A DNA stretch of 6,159 bases. Source: Flavobacteriales bacterium. GTDB taxonomy: Bacteria; Bacteroidota; Bacteroidia; Flavobacteriales_D; Cryomorphaceae. Positions 1 to 4,906 of the stretch are shown in pieces (the first letter of the stretch is position 1; every line of letters begins with the position of its first letter). The translations under genes and the position numbers were made by a program. The stretch covers positions 1 through 6,159 of the forward strand of contig JAIVHQ010000271.1 of NCBI GenBank assembly GCA_020200995.1, given 5' to 3'. A model generated the notes under the pieces. The model was not told the DNA's origin and searched no databases. It saw only the letters and a list, made by a program, of their open reading frames with translations.

Positions 1-36
1 CCTGCGGAACTATCTTTCAAATTCTTGTTCCGGCAA
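1..36 (+). repeat. Partial copy of a palindromic repeat, cut by the window edge
   Basis: Bases 2-23 match the minus-strand reading of the repeat at 3665-3729 at 20 of 22 positions, starting with the shared word CTGCGGAACTAT. The copy is itself an imperfect inverted repeat: TGCGGAAC at 3-10 faces GTTCCGGCA at 28-36, with one bulged base. The rest of this copy, if any, lies to the left of the window. The stretch from 37 to 147 between it and the end of the neighbouring gene shows no ORF or convincing terminator. The pairing is direct observation; calling it a mobile or dispersed repeat is inference. Confidence 0.5.
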
Positions 37-147
37 AATCCTTGTTTTGATTTTTGAAGGATTACAAACCCTTCTGAGCATCAGGCATAATTGACGAATG
101 GTTTCATTCTCGGGAGGGATTTTCTTCATCAACCCGATTGCGATGTC

Positions 148-942
148 TCAGTGCAAAATCAATTTCTGCGTGTACACCCCGTTCTTCCCGCTTGCCCTCA
201 CCACATACATCCCCGCCGGCAGGCCGCCGGTATTGAAGGGACTTTGCGCCGCGGACCAGCTTCGCACCACGCGGCCCTGCATATCGCAGAGCTCCAACGT
301 TTGCAAGCCCTCCACCCCATCGGGCAGCTCGATGCGGAAGTGGTAGCGGGCGGGGTTGGGGTAGAGTTTGAGGGCACCGCGGTTGTCGCGGTCATCGGTG
401 CCTACAAATCCCGCGGGCTGAAGGCGCACCAGACAATGATACGGCTCACCGCCGAAAGAAGAGAATCTGCCGCCGATGAGAAGCTTGCCGTCTGGAAGCT
501 TTTTGACCACCCCTGCTGATGCACTCATTACAAGTCCAAAGGCTGCGCCATTCCAATCATCCCAGACTGAATCAGGGCCTAAAGCCTGCATGGCCCCTTG
601 AATGACATCGCCGGAATCGGTGATCTTGGCAATCCTTCGGTGGTGGTCACCGTTGATTTCCGTAAATTGGCCGTTCACAATGAAAGTACCATCTTCATCT
701 TCGACAACGGCTGCCGATGCATCTGTAGGAAATGTTGGGTTCTCATAAGTTCCGTTGAGGTACCCTGAGAATACAGGTGCATTAAAATCTTCATCCAAAA
801 TGCCATCGGGGTTAACGCGAACGAGCCTCGAGGCATAGTTCGGTTGGTTGAGAACGGTTATGTTCGAGCCAAAATGTACCCAAATCCTATCTTGGCTATC
901 AATCAGTGTTGTATAAACACCATCGCCGGATGTTCCGAACAC
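148..942 (-). CDS. C-terminal ORF of copy B1: delta-60 repeats plus T9SS type A sorting domain
   Basis: This is the largest open piece of the broken B1 gene. The coordinates use a GTG start at 942, but homology to the sister copy continues upstream to 987 (AKLNPDFSV), so that start is probably not biological. About residues 1-185 hold delta-60-type repeats, including VRVNPDGILDEDF and VKKLPDGKLLIGGRF, each ending in a glycine-rich strand as in DUF5122/TIGR02608 units. The sorting domain begins near residue 189 with LKLYPNPA and ends GVYTQKLILH. The last residues differ from the sister copy (QKLILEP). There is no signal peptide, so if translated alone the product could not reach the periplasm for T9SS export. 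Confidence 0.6.
   Translation of the reverse strand: MFGTSGDGVYTTLIDSQDRIWVHFGSNITVLNQPNYASRLVRVNPDGILDEDFNAPVFSGYLNGTYENPTFPTDASAAVVEDEDGTFIVNGQFTEINGDHHRRIAKITDSGDVIQGAMQALGPDSVWDDWNGAAFGLVMSASAGVVKKLPDGKLLIGGRFSSFGGEPYHCLVRLQPAGFVGTDDRDNRGALKLYPNPARYHFRIELPDGVEGLQTLELCDMQGRVVRSWSAAQSPFNTGGLPAGMYVVRASGKNGVYTQKLILH
167..475 (-). repeat. Direct repeat, copy 1: B-type sorting-domain module
   Basis: This stretch aligns without gaps to 1916-2224 at a constant offset of 1749 nt. By hand count 268 of 309 positions agree, about 87%. It encodes the end of the last delta-60 unit and nearly the whole sorting domain. Similarity falls sharply upstream of it. The module is clearly more GC-rich than the AT-rich middle of the gene near 980-1330. 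Confidence 0.8.
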
Positions 943-1120
943 ATGTCCGAAATCCGTGTTTACCGAGAAATCCGGGTTCAGCTTTGCCAGCTTTTAGGTA
1001 TTCCACCTGAATACTCTTGCTTAGAATACTCGAATAAAAAGAAACTATTTGAACCTTCCGGAAATCCGAATCTATTTATTCCTGTATTACCGAAATGAAT
1101 GTAATGATTCAAATAGTGCT

Positions 1121-1393
1121 TCAATTTGAATAATGAACCTCCATTCCCGTAGGAGACCATAAGTGACCCTGATTATTTAGCAAACATGTAGTTCCCGCAG
1201 GAGAATTCCAATTACTAAACATCCCCGTTAATAATACATCTCCATTTTCATGGATTATAAAATCACTCACATGTCCTCTATTCAGTAGCAAGTCACTGCT
1301 AAAAGTTGGGTCTATTTCATAATTAATCACCTGCGCGCTCAAAGTGAGCGCGCAGGTGATGGCAAGTACGATTGAAATCAAAAATTTGGGCAT
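1121..1393 (-). CDS. N-terminal ORF of copy B1 with signal peptide
   Basis: The 90-residue ORF starts MPKFLISIVLAITCALTLSA, a Sec signal peptide with a probable signal peptidase I cut after LSA, before QVINYEIDPTF. One delta-60-like unit follows (VSDFIIHENGDVLLTGMF). Homology to the sister gene stops near residue 80, and the last residues (EVHYSN) are frameshifted. The correct continuation, FKLKHYLNHYIHFGN, lies in the next frame and matches VSNYLGAYLQYGSDLNRF of the sister. The ATG at 1393 is supported by the signal peptide and by its position 3 nt after the stop of the upstream A fragment, the same spacing as in the other unit. Confidence 0.65.
   Translation of the reverse strand: MPKFLISIVLAITCALTLSAQVINYEIDPTFSSDLLLNRGHVSDFIIHENGDVLLTGMFSNWNSPAGTTCLLNNQGHLWSPTGMEVHYSN
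1326..1360 (-). other. Perfect 16-bp hairpin in the B1 signal-peptide coding region
   Basis: ATCACCTGCGCGCTCA at 1326-1341 faces its exact reverse complement at 1345-1360 across a 3-nt loop. It lies in the codons for ITCALTLSAQVI, starting 34 nt into the coding sequence. An equivalent stem is present at the same offset in the sister gene (3318-3350). Being coding, it is not a normal terminator. It could be an mRNA structure affecting translation or a DNA palindrome. The structure is seen directly; its function is unknown. Confidence 0.7.
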
Positions 1394-1396
1394 CGC

Positions 1397-1897
1397 TTAA
1401 TGTGTCACTATGAATTTGCCTTCACTAATTTTCTTCCCTTCTTGTACAATTTTGAAGAGGTAAACCCCACTCGGTAGTTTGCGGGTGTCGAAAAGCTGTT
1501 GGCCTTCGTAGACTTTCCCGAGGCCTCTGCTGTCTATTTGTCGCCCTGAAAGGTCGTACACATGCATGGCCGTTCGTTCTTTTGCTTTGAGCAAGGTGTA
1601 ACCGATAGTGACATGCCTGTCTGCCGGGTTCGGAAATGCCGTGGAGGTGTTCAGCTGTGCCAAAAGCTGCTCGTAGCTCGGCTTTGGTTTGCGCGGTGTG
1701 AATTCACTTTTGGGTTGCCCTTCCATATCGTAACAAATGTCGTAGTGAAAACAGAGTACATTTTGGGCTTTGCGGGCTGCCATGCCGGCCGTTTCATCCT
1801 CTGCAATTGTCTGCATGAACTGTACATCAGCGCTGTCCATATTGGCAATGCTGCCGCCGACAATGGCATGGGTGGTATGAAGGGTACCTTGCTTCAC
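1397..1897 (-). CDS. C-terminal fragment of a second T9SS cargo protein (A1)
   Basis: The ORF has 166 codons from a GTG that overlaps the stop of B2 (GTGA). It lacks a signal peptide and begins in the middle of a protein-like sequence, so it looks like the 3' end of a larger gene cut off at the end of B2. Residues about 1-84 form a linker-like region with AQNVLCFHYDICYD. From residue 85 a complete T9SS type A sorting domain follows: FPNPADRHV, then VYDLSGRQIDSRGLG, GVYLFKIVQEGKK, ending EGKFIVTH. The stop lies 3 nt before the ATG of B1, suggesting an original operon with translational coupling. The N-terminal half matches nothing I recognise by name. Calling it truncated is inference; the domain is clear. 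Confidence 0.65.
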   Translation of the reverse strand: MKQGTLHTTHAIVGGSIANMDSADVQFMQTIAEDETAGMAARKAQNVLCFHYDICYDMEGQPKSEFTPRKPKPSYEQLLAQLNTSTAFPNPADRHVTIGYTLLKAKERTAMHVYDLSGRQIDSRGLGKVYEGQQLFDTRKLPSGVYLFKIVQEGKKISEGKFIVTH

Positions 1898-2970
1898 GGC
1901 TCTAAGATAAGCTTTTGCGTGTACACCCCATTCTTCCCGCTTGCCCTCACCACATACATCCCCGTCGGCAGGCCGCCTGTAGTGAAGGGACTATGCGCCG
2001 CGGGCCACGCGCGCACCGCACGCCCCTGCATATCACAAAGCTCCACCGTCTGCAAGGCCTCCACGCCCTCGGGCAGCTCGATGCGGAACCGTTGGCGGGC
2101 GGGGTTGGGGTAGAGTTTGAGGACGCTGCGGTTGTCGCGGTCATCCGTACCCACAAAGCCCGCGGGCTGAAGGCGCACCAGACAGCTGTAAGGCTCACCG
2201 CCAAAGGAGGAGAAGCGGCCGCCGAGAAGCCATTTGCCGTCACCAACGTCCACAATCTTGTTTAACCCGGGAACAGCTTCCCATGTTCCCCATATGGCTT
2301 CGTCTATACCGAAATCAACAAAGCTGCCTTCGATCAATTCCCCTTGCTGGCTGAGCTTAGCAAGCCCTTTTCTGGGGGAGCCGTAAACAGTCTGGAATTG
2401 ACCAACAATGATATATGTTCCATCGTGGTCCTCAACTACCATTTCCGGCCTGATTGGATAGGCGATTCCTGTGGGTGGGTTGACCCATACGATTTCCGGT
2501 ATTTGAAAAGAAGCATCCAACGATCCGTCAGGTAGCAGCCGCACCAGTCCGGGAAAGGTGTCAGCATCCTCTGTTAGTTCAGCATTTGAACCTGTTAGGA
2601 GAATCCGGTCTTGAGCATCTATGAATTGGATAAAGACGACACCCCCGGTTGTGAAAGCAAAAGGAGAAATGAAGGTGGTATCCACTGAAAAATCAGCATG
2701 CAGTTTAGCGACATGATTGGTAGGATGGCCCTCAACCTCTTGAAACCTTCCGGAAATAATATATCCTCCCGAATTTAGCGCGGAAATTCTATATATCTCC
2801 GAATCAGTAGGCCACTCACAGCGAAGCATAGGAAAATCCGCCACCGGCGCCCCGGTGCTGTCTATCATACAGAGTTGTCTGAGGCCCTGGCTGGCTATAT
2901 TCGTGCCCATCAGGGTGGAGTCGGTGAAGAAACGGCCGGCCACGAGGATGTGGTCGTCGGGCATCACCAT
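1894..2970 (-). CDS. C-terminal part of delta-60-repeat T9SS cargo protein (copy B2)
   Basis: The ORF has 358 codons from ATG at 2970. It is in the same frame as the ORF at 2977-3384 and is separated from it only by a TAG codon at 2977-2979 and two further codons. Together they make one gene of about 495 residues. The first residues, MVMPDDHILVAGRF, are themselves the core of a delta-60 repeat, so the true protein starts further upstream. More units follow, including LVRLLPDGSLDASF, TYIIVGQFQTVYG and GKWLLGGRFSSFGGEPY. The T9SS type A sorting domain occupies about residues 282-358, from LKLYPNPARQRF to QKLILEP. T9SS would use this tail to carry the protein across the outer membrane, where the sortase usually removes it. 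Alone, this ORF has no signal peptide. Confidence 0.75.
   Translation of the reverse strand: MVMPDDHILVAGRFFTDSTLMGTNIASQGLRQLCMIDSTGAPVADFPMLRCEWPTDSEIYRISALNSGGYIISGRFQEVEGHPTNHVAKLHADFSVDTTFISPFAFTTGGVVFIQFIDAQDRILLTGSNAELTEDADTFPGLVRLLPDGSLDASFQIPEIVWVNPPTGIAYPIRPEMVVEDHDGTYIIVGQFQTVYGSPRKGLAKLSQQGELIEGSFVDFGIDEAIWGTWEAVPGLNKIVDVGDGKWLLGGRFSSFGGEPYSCLVRLQPAGFVGTDDRDNRSVLKLYPNPARQRFRIELPEGVEALQTVELCDMQGRAVRAWPAAHSPFTTGGLPTGMYVVRASGKNGVYTQKLILEP
1916..2224 (-). repeat. Direct repeat, copy 2: B-type sorting-domain module
   Basis: This is the partner of 167-475 in the same orientation, with no indels across the aligned length. It stops where the final codons of the two genes diverge (QKLILEP here, QKLILH in copy 1). 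Exchange between the two copies could produce or remove the region between them. Confidence 0.8.
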
Positions 2971-2976
2971 GGCGTC

Positions 2977-3384
2977 CTAAGCCACATTGGACAAGGGACC
3001 GGAGTAGGCGGGTTTTTTAAATTCAAATTTAAAAATATTATATAGCCCACCACCCGGGATGCTAAATCTATTAAGATCACTGCCATATTGAAGGTAGGCT
3101 CCTAAATAGTTGCTCACTTTAGAGCCTGCAAAATTTGAAGCATGTATGAAATTCCCATCGGGGTTAATCAATCCTGCTTTGTGAATGGGGGAGTCAGTGT
3201 TGGTAGTAAACATCCCCATTATCAGGTAATTTCCCGAGTGATTTACAAGAATATCGGAAACTGACCCTCTGTTAAACAGCAATCCTGAGTTGAAAGATGC
3301 ATCAATTTCATATTCTATCACCTGCGCAGGCAAATGGCTTGCGCAGGTGAAGAATAAAACAGCAAGAGACACTATTCGGCACAT
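2977..3384 (-). CDS. N-terminal part of copy B2, with signal peptide, ending at an in-frame TAG
   Basis: The 135-residue product starts MCRIVSLAVLFFTCASHLPA, a Sec signal peptide with likely cleavage before QVIEYEIDASF. It continues with a delta-60 unit (VSDILVNHSGNYLIMGMF) and a less conserved region containing FKFEFKKPAYSG. It ends at a TAG inside a repeat. Reading TAG as Gln gives NVAQDAMVMPDDHILVAG, a normal delta-60 core, so a single C-to-T change of CAG is the simplest explanation. The start lies 3 nt after the stop of the preceding A fragment. As it stands, the product would be exported by Sec but could not be sorted by T9SS. Confidence 0.65.
   Translation of the reverse strand: MCRIVSLAVLFFTCASHLPAQVIEYEIDASFNSGLLFNRGSVSDILVNHSGNYLIMGMFTTNTDSPIHKAGLINPDGNFIHASNFAGSKVSNYLGAYLQYGSDLNRFSIPGGGLYNIFKFEFKKPAYSGPLSNVA
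3318..3350 (-). other. Hairpin in the B2 signal-peptide coding region, equivalent to that in B1
   Basis: TCACCTGCGCA at 3318-3328 faces its exact reverse complement at 3340-3350. One mismatch and two further pairs extend the stem inward, leaving a 5-nt loop. The stem sits at the same distance from the ATG as in B1. The loop and inner stem bases differ, but most pairs are kept. Confidence 0.6.
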
Positions 3385-3387
3385 GGC

Positions 3388-3576
3388 TTAATGGGTAACA
3401 ATGAACTTTCCTTCGCTCACCTTCTTACCTTCCTGTACAATGTGGTAGAGATATACCCCCGAGGAGAGCCTGCGCGTATCGAAGAGCTGCTGCCCCTCAT
3501 AGCCCTCGCCCAGTGTGCGTGATTCGAGCTTGCGGCCTGTGGCGAAAAGCGAAGCAGTATTTCTGTCTTGTATCAT
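3388..3576 (-). pseudogene. Short remnant of the A-type T9SS cargo gene (A')
   Basis: The ORF has 62 codons. Its end is a paralogue of A1: the last 37 residues, from YEGQQLFDTR to EGKFIVTH, agree at 32 positions, while the DNA over the last 114 nt agrees at only about 73%. That pattern fits long-standing selection on the protein before truncation. The FPNP motif and first half of the sorting domain are missing, and the N-terminus (MIQDRNTASLFATGRKLESR) is only loosely alignable. The ATG overlaps the stop of the B-tail remnant as ATGA. The fragment is too short for a working sorting domain and has no signal peptide, so a functional product is unlikely. Confidence 0.6.
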
Positions 3577-3659
3577 CGCTCTAAGATAACCTTTTAGATG
3601 AATACACCTTCCTTATCGACCGCGTGCGCCGTACACATGCCTTCCGCTTGATCTCCGAT
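3573..3659 (-). pseudogene. Remnant of the last codons of a third B-type T9SS gene
   Basis: The minus-strand translation GMCTAHAVDKEGVFI-stop-KVILER-stop lines up with GMYVVRASGKNGVYTQKLILEP at the end of B2. The internal stop (TAA, 3594-3596) sits where the other copies have Gln (CAA or CAG). The 17 bases at 3578-3594 match the end of B2 at 1899-1915 at 16 positions. Upstream of about 3659 I see no further homology. This is probably what is left of another array member whose body was lost. Confidence 0.6.
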
Positions 3660-3664
3660 TTGTA

Positions 3665-3729
3665 ATGCTGCGGAAAGTCAATTCAAGAATCTTCTTGAAA
3701 TCGAAATTTGCAAAATAGTTCCGCAGCAT
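3665..3729. repeat. 65-bp palindromic element with 11-bp terminal inverted repeats
   Basis: ATGCTGCGGAA at 3665-3675 and TTCCGCAGCAT at 3719-3729 are exact inverted repeats. Between them lies a second palindrome, TTCAAGAA at 3682-3689 and TTCTTGAA at 3692-3699, with a 2-nt gap. The right end, read on the minus strand, matches the repeat at the left edge of the window. It sits between the minus-strand array and the plus-strand operon. It could be a small non-autonomous mobile element, a REP-like sequence or a bidirectional regulatory or terminator structure. No target-site duplication is evident by eye. Confidence 0.55.
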
Positions 3730-3744
3730 GGCAGATCGAAAGTC

Positions 3745-3809
3745 AAGTCCTTGGATCAAGTCCTCGGATCAAGCCGCAGGCATGACCGCAGGCATAACCG
3801 TAGGCATGC
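3745..3809 (+). repeat. Two adjacent short tandem repeat arrays
   Basis: A 13-bp unit occurs twice (AAGTCCTTGGATC at 3745-3757, AAGTCCTCGGATC at 3758-3770). After 3 nt a 12-bp unit occurs three times (CCGCAGGCATGA, CCGCAGGCATAA, CCGTAGGCATGC at 3774-3809). They lie about 70-135 nt upstream of the MmcQ/YjbR start. They may be binding sites or simple slippage products. Confidence 0.6.
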
Positions 3810-3819
3810 GAATGGACTT

Positions 3820-3840
3820 TATGGACAGACCCTGTCTATA
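3820..3840. promoter_or_regulatory. Imperfect palindrome upstream of the plus-strand operon
   Basis: TATGGACAG and CTGTCTATA flank a 3-nt centre, with one mismatch in 9 pairs. It ends 38 nt before the ATG of the first operon gene, a place where an operator or the base of a leader hairpin could be. A possible Bacteroidota -7-like word, TACCTTTA (consensus TAnnTTTG), lies at 3853-3860 with no convincing -33 partner. The regulatory role is inferred from position only. Confidence 0.3.
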
Positions 3841-3878
3841 GCAGATTCTCACTACCTTTACCCCGCAATCCCACAGCC

Positions 3879-4238
3879 ATGCACATCGAAGCCTTTCGCG
3901 CCCACTGTATTGCAAAGCCTGGTGTCGAGGAGACTTTTCCCTTCGACGAAAAGACCCTGGTGTTTAAAGTCATGGGCAAGATGTTCGCCATATGCGATGT
4001 GGACCACTACACCGGATTTAACGCCAAGTGCGACCCCGAGCGGGCCGTCGAGTTGCGCGAGCAATACCCCGAGGGGATCGTCCCCGGTTGGCACAGCAAC
4101 AAGAAGCACTGGAACACCATCGTGGCAGATGCCAACGTGCCTGACGACCTGCAGCGCGACCTCATCGACCACAGCTACGACCTCGTGGTGGCGGGGCTGA
4201 CCAAAAAACTGCAAGCCGAGCTCTGCGATCTCCGATAA
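3879..4238 (+). CDS. MmcQ/YjbR family protein
   Basis: The 119-residue length is normal for the MmcQ/YjbR (DUF419) family, small proteins with a CyaY-like fold that are annotated as DNA-binding. Their cellular role is poorly defined. Family marks are clear: KPGVEETFPF at residues 13-22, LVFKVMGKMFA at 27-37, KCDPERAVELREQYP at 50-64, the HSNKKHWNTI block at 72-81 and LIDHSYDLVVAGL at 95-107. The product should be cytosolic, with no signal peptide or membrane segment. The ATG at 3879 is chosen because the protein begins directly with the usual short helix before the PG.EE motif. No Shine-Dalgarno sequence is visible. The next gene follows after 26 nt, so co-transcription is likely. Identification is firm; function is not. 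Confidence 0.92.
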   Translation: MHIEAFRAHCIAKPGVEETFPFDEKTLVFKVMGKMFAICDVDHYTGFNAKCDPERAVELREQYPEGIVPGWHSNKKHWNTIVADANVPDDLQRDLIDHSYDLVVAGLTKKLQAELCDLR

Positions 4239-4264
4239 TTTAATCCGTTAAATACCAAAAAAAA

Positions 4265-4906
4265 ATGCCGACAATACCGGAGCCTGAAAAAAATCGAAAA
4301 GCCTTCCGCCGCCGTTTCGTCTTGTATTTCGTAAAGGGATTGCTGCTCGTGGTTCCCACCTTTGTCCTCGTCTATGTGGTGTACGCCCTCTTCGGTTTTC
4401 TCGACGGGATCATCCCCACGAGTATTCCCGGGCTCGGACTGCTCATACTGCTCGGTGCCATTACTTTGCTTGGTTTTTTGGGTACCAACTTTATTACCCA
4501 ACCCATTGCCAGGCGGGCCAATGCCTTGCTCGACAAGGTTCCGCTGGTGAAAACGTTTTACACCGCCGTGAGCGATCTCCTCGGTGCATTCACCGGGCAA
4601 AACAAGAGTTTTTCCCACCCCGTGATGGTAAGGCTCACCCCTGACGGCCACGTCCAAAAGCCGGGATTCATCACTTCCGATGACCTTAGCGCACTCGGTC
4701 TCGGCAACGACATGGTGGCGGTGTACATGCCTCACAGCTACAATTTTTCGGGAAATATTTTCATCGTTCCGGCCACGGCCGTCACACCGATTAAGATCAA
4801 TAAGGCCGAGTTTATGAAATTTATCGTGAGCGGCGGGGTTACCGACCTCGGCAAAAAGCCCGTCGATGATCACTTAGTAGAAGCCGATGGGCACAAAGCA
4901 GAGTAA
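4265..4906 (+). CDS. DUF502 family inner-membrane protein
   Basis: The 213-residue protein has the DUF502 layout. A basic N-terminus (EKNRKAFRRRF) is followed by two hydrophobic segments at about residues 19-45 and 56-78. The IPGLGLL turn at 54-60 starts the second segment. Next come VPLVKTFYTAV near 92-102 and a soluble domain with GFITSDDL, MVAVYMPHSYNFSGNIFIVPAT and the closing VSGGV at 188-192. These motifs are typical of the family, whose biochemical role is unknown. The protein should sit in the inner membrane with a soluble C-terminal part. The start follows a run of nine A residues (4257-4265), a leader type common in this phylum. The 3' end overlaps the transporter gene by 20 nt, which suggests translational coupling. 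Confidence 0.92.
   Translation: MPTIPEPEKNRKAFRRRFVLYFVKGLLLVVPTFVLVYVVYALFGFLDGIIPTSIPGLGLLILLGAITLLGFLGTNFITQPIARRANALLDKVPLVKTFYTAVSDLLGAFTGQNKSFSHPVMVRLTPDGHVQKPGFITSDDLSALGLGNDMVAVYMPHSYNFSGNIFIVPATAVTPIKINKAEFMKFIVSGGVTDLGKKPVDDHLVEADGHKAE

Larger units (their letters stand above)
148..1393 (-). pseudogene. Broken delta-60-repeat T9SS cargo gene (copy B1)
   Basis: This is one gene spread over three minus-strand frames. It is recognised by aligning it with the second copy at 1894-3384. The order is signal peptide and first repeats (1393 to about 1150), a middle piece in another frame (about 1150-990, ending EYSGGIPK), then a C-terminal piece in the third frame (from AKLNPDFSV at 987 down to 148). 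Two lesions explain the frames: loss of one base near 1145-1160, and loss of about 271 nt near 988-1004 relative to the sister copy. Restoring both gives about 505 codons, close to the 497 of the sister. An intact family member would be a secreted or cell-surface beta-propeller-like protein exported by T9SS. The broken state could be real decay or an assembly error in repeated DNA. Confidence 0.8.

Noticed and set aside
56..74. Terminator for the minus-strand array (GAAGG/CCTTC stem)
   Set aside because: The stem is 5 bp with a 9-nt loop, and on the minus strand it is followed by A-rich, not T-rich, sequence.
91..519. Plus-strand ORF of 142 codons opposite the B1 tail
   Set aside because: It is antisense to the sorting domain. 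A similar ORF occurs opposite the B2 tail (1915-2265) only because the sense DNA is repeated and GC-rich, and the translation has no domain features.
1562..2113. Plus-strand ORF of 183 codons
   Set aside because: It runs across the A1/B2 junction on the opposite strand, so it mixes the antisense of two unrelated genes.
1947..2255. Minus-strand ORF of 102 codons
   Set aside because: It is an out-of-frame reading of the B2 sorting domain with a biased, low-complexity composition (many A, S, T, R, P).
3594..3596. TAA and TAG in the array as a sign of a recoded genetic code
   Set aside because: TAA, TGA and TAG are all involved as terminators or lesions in the window. The intact genes on the plus strand end at TAA, and one TAG and one TAA in decayed genes are better explained by mutation.
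3745..3809. CRISPR-like array
   Set aside because: The units are adjacent without spacers and too short; no cas gene is in the window.
3751..4200. Plus-strand ORF of 149 codons starting in the tandem repeats
   Set aside because: Most of it is an alternative frame of the MmcQ/YjbR gene. The RRHD/RRHN/RRHA repeats in its start are only the translation of the 12-bp DNA repeat.
4175..4873. Minus-strand ORF of 232 codons
   Set aside because: It lies wholly opposite the DUF502 gene, which has clear family motifs. The antisense product is rich in H, G and E without a recognisable domain.
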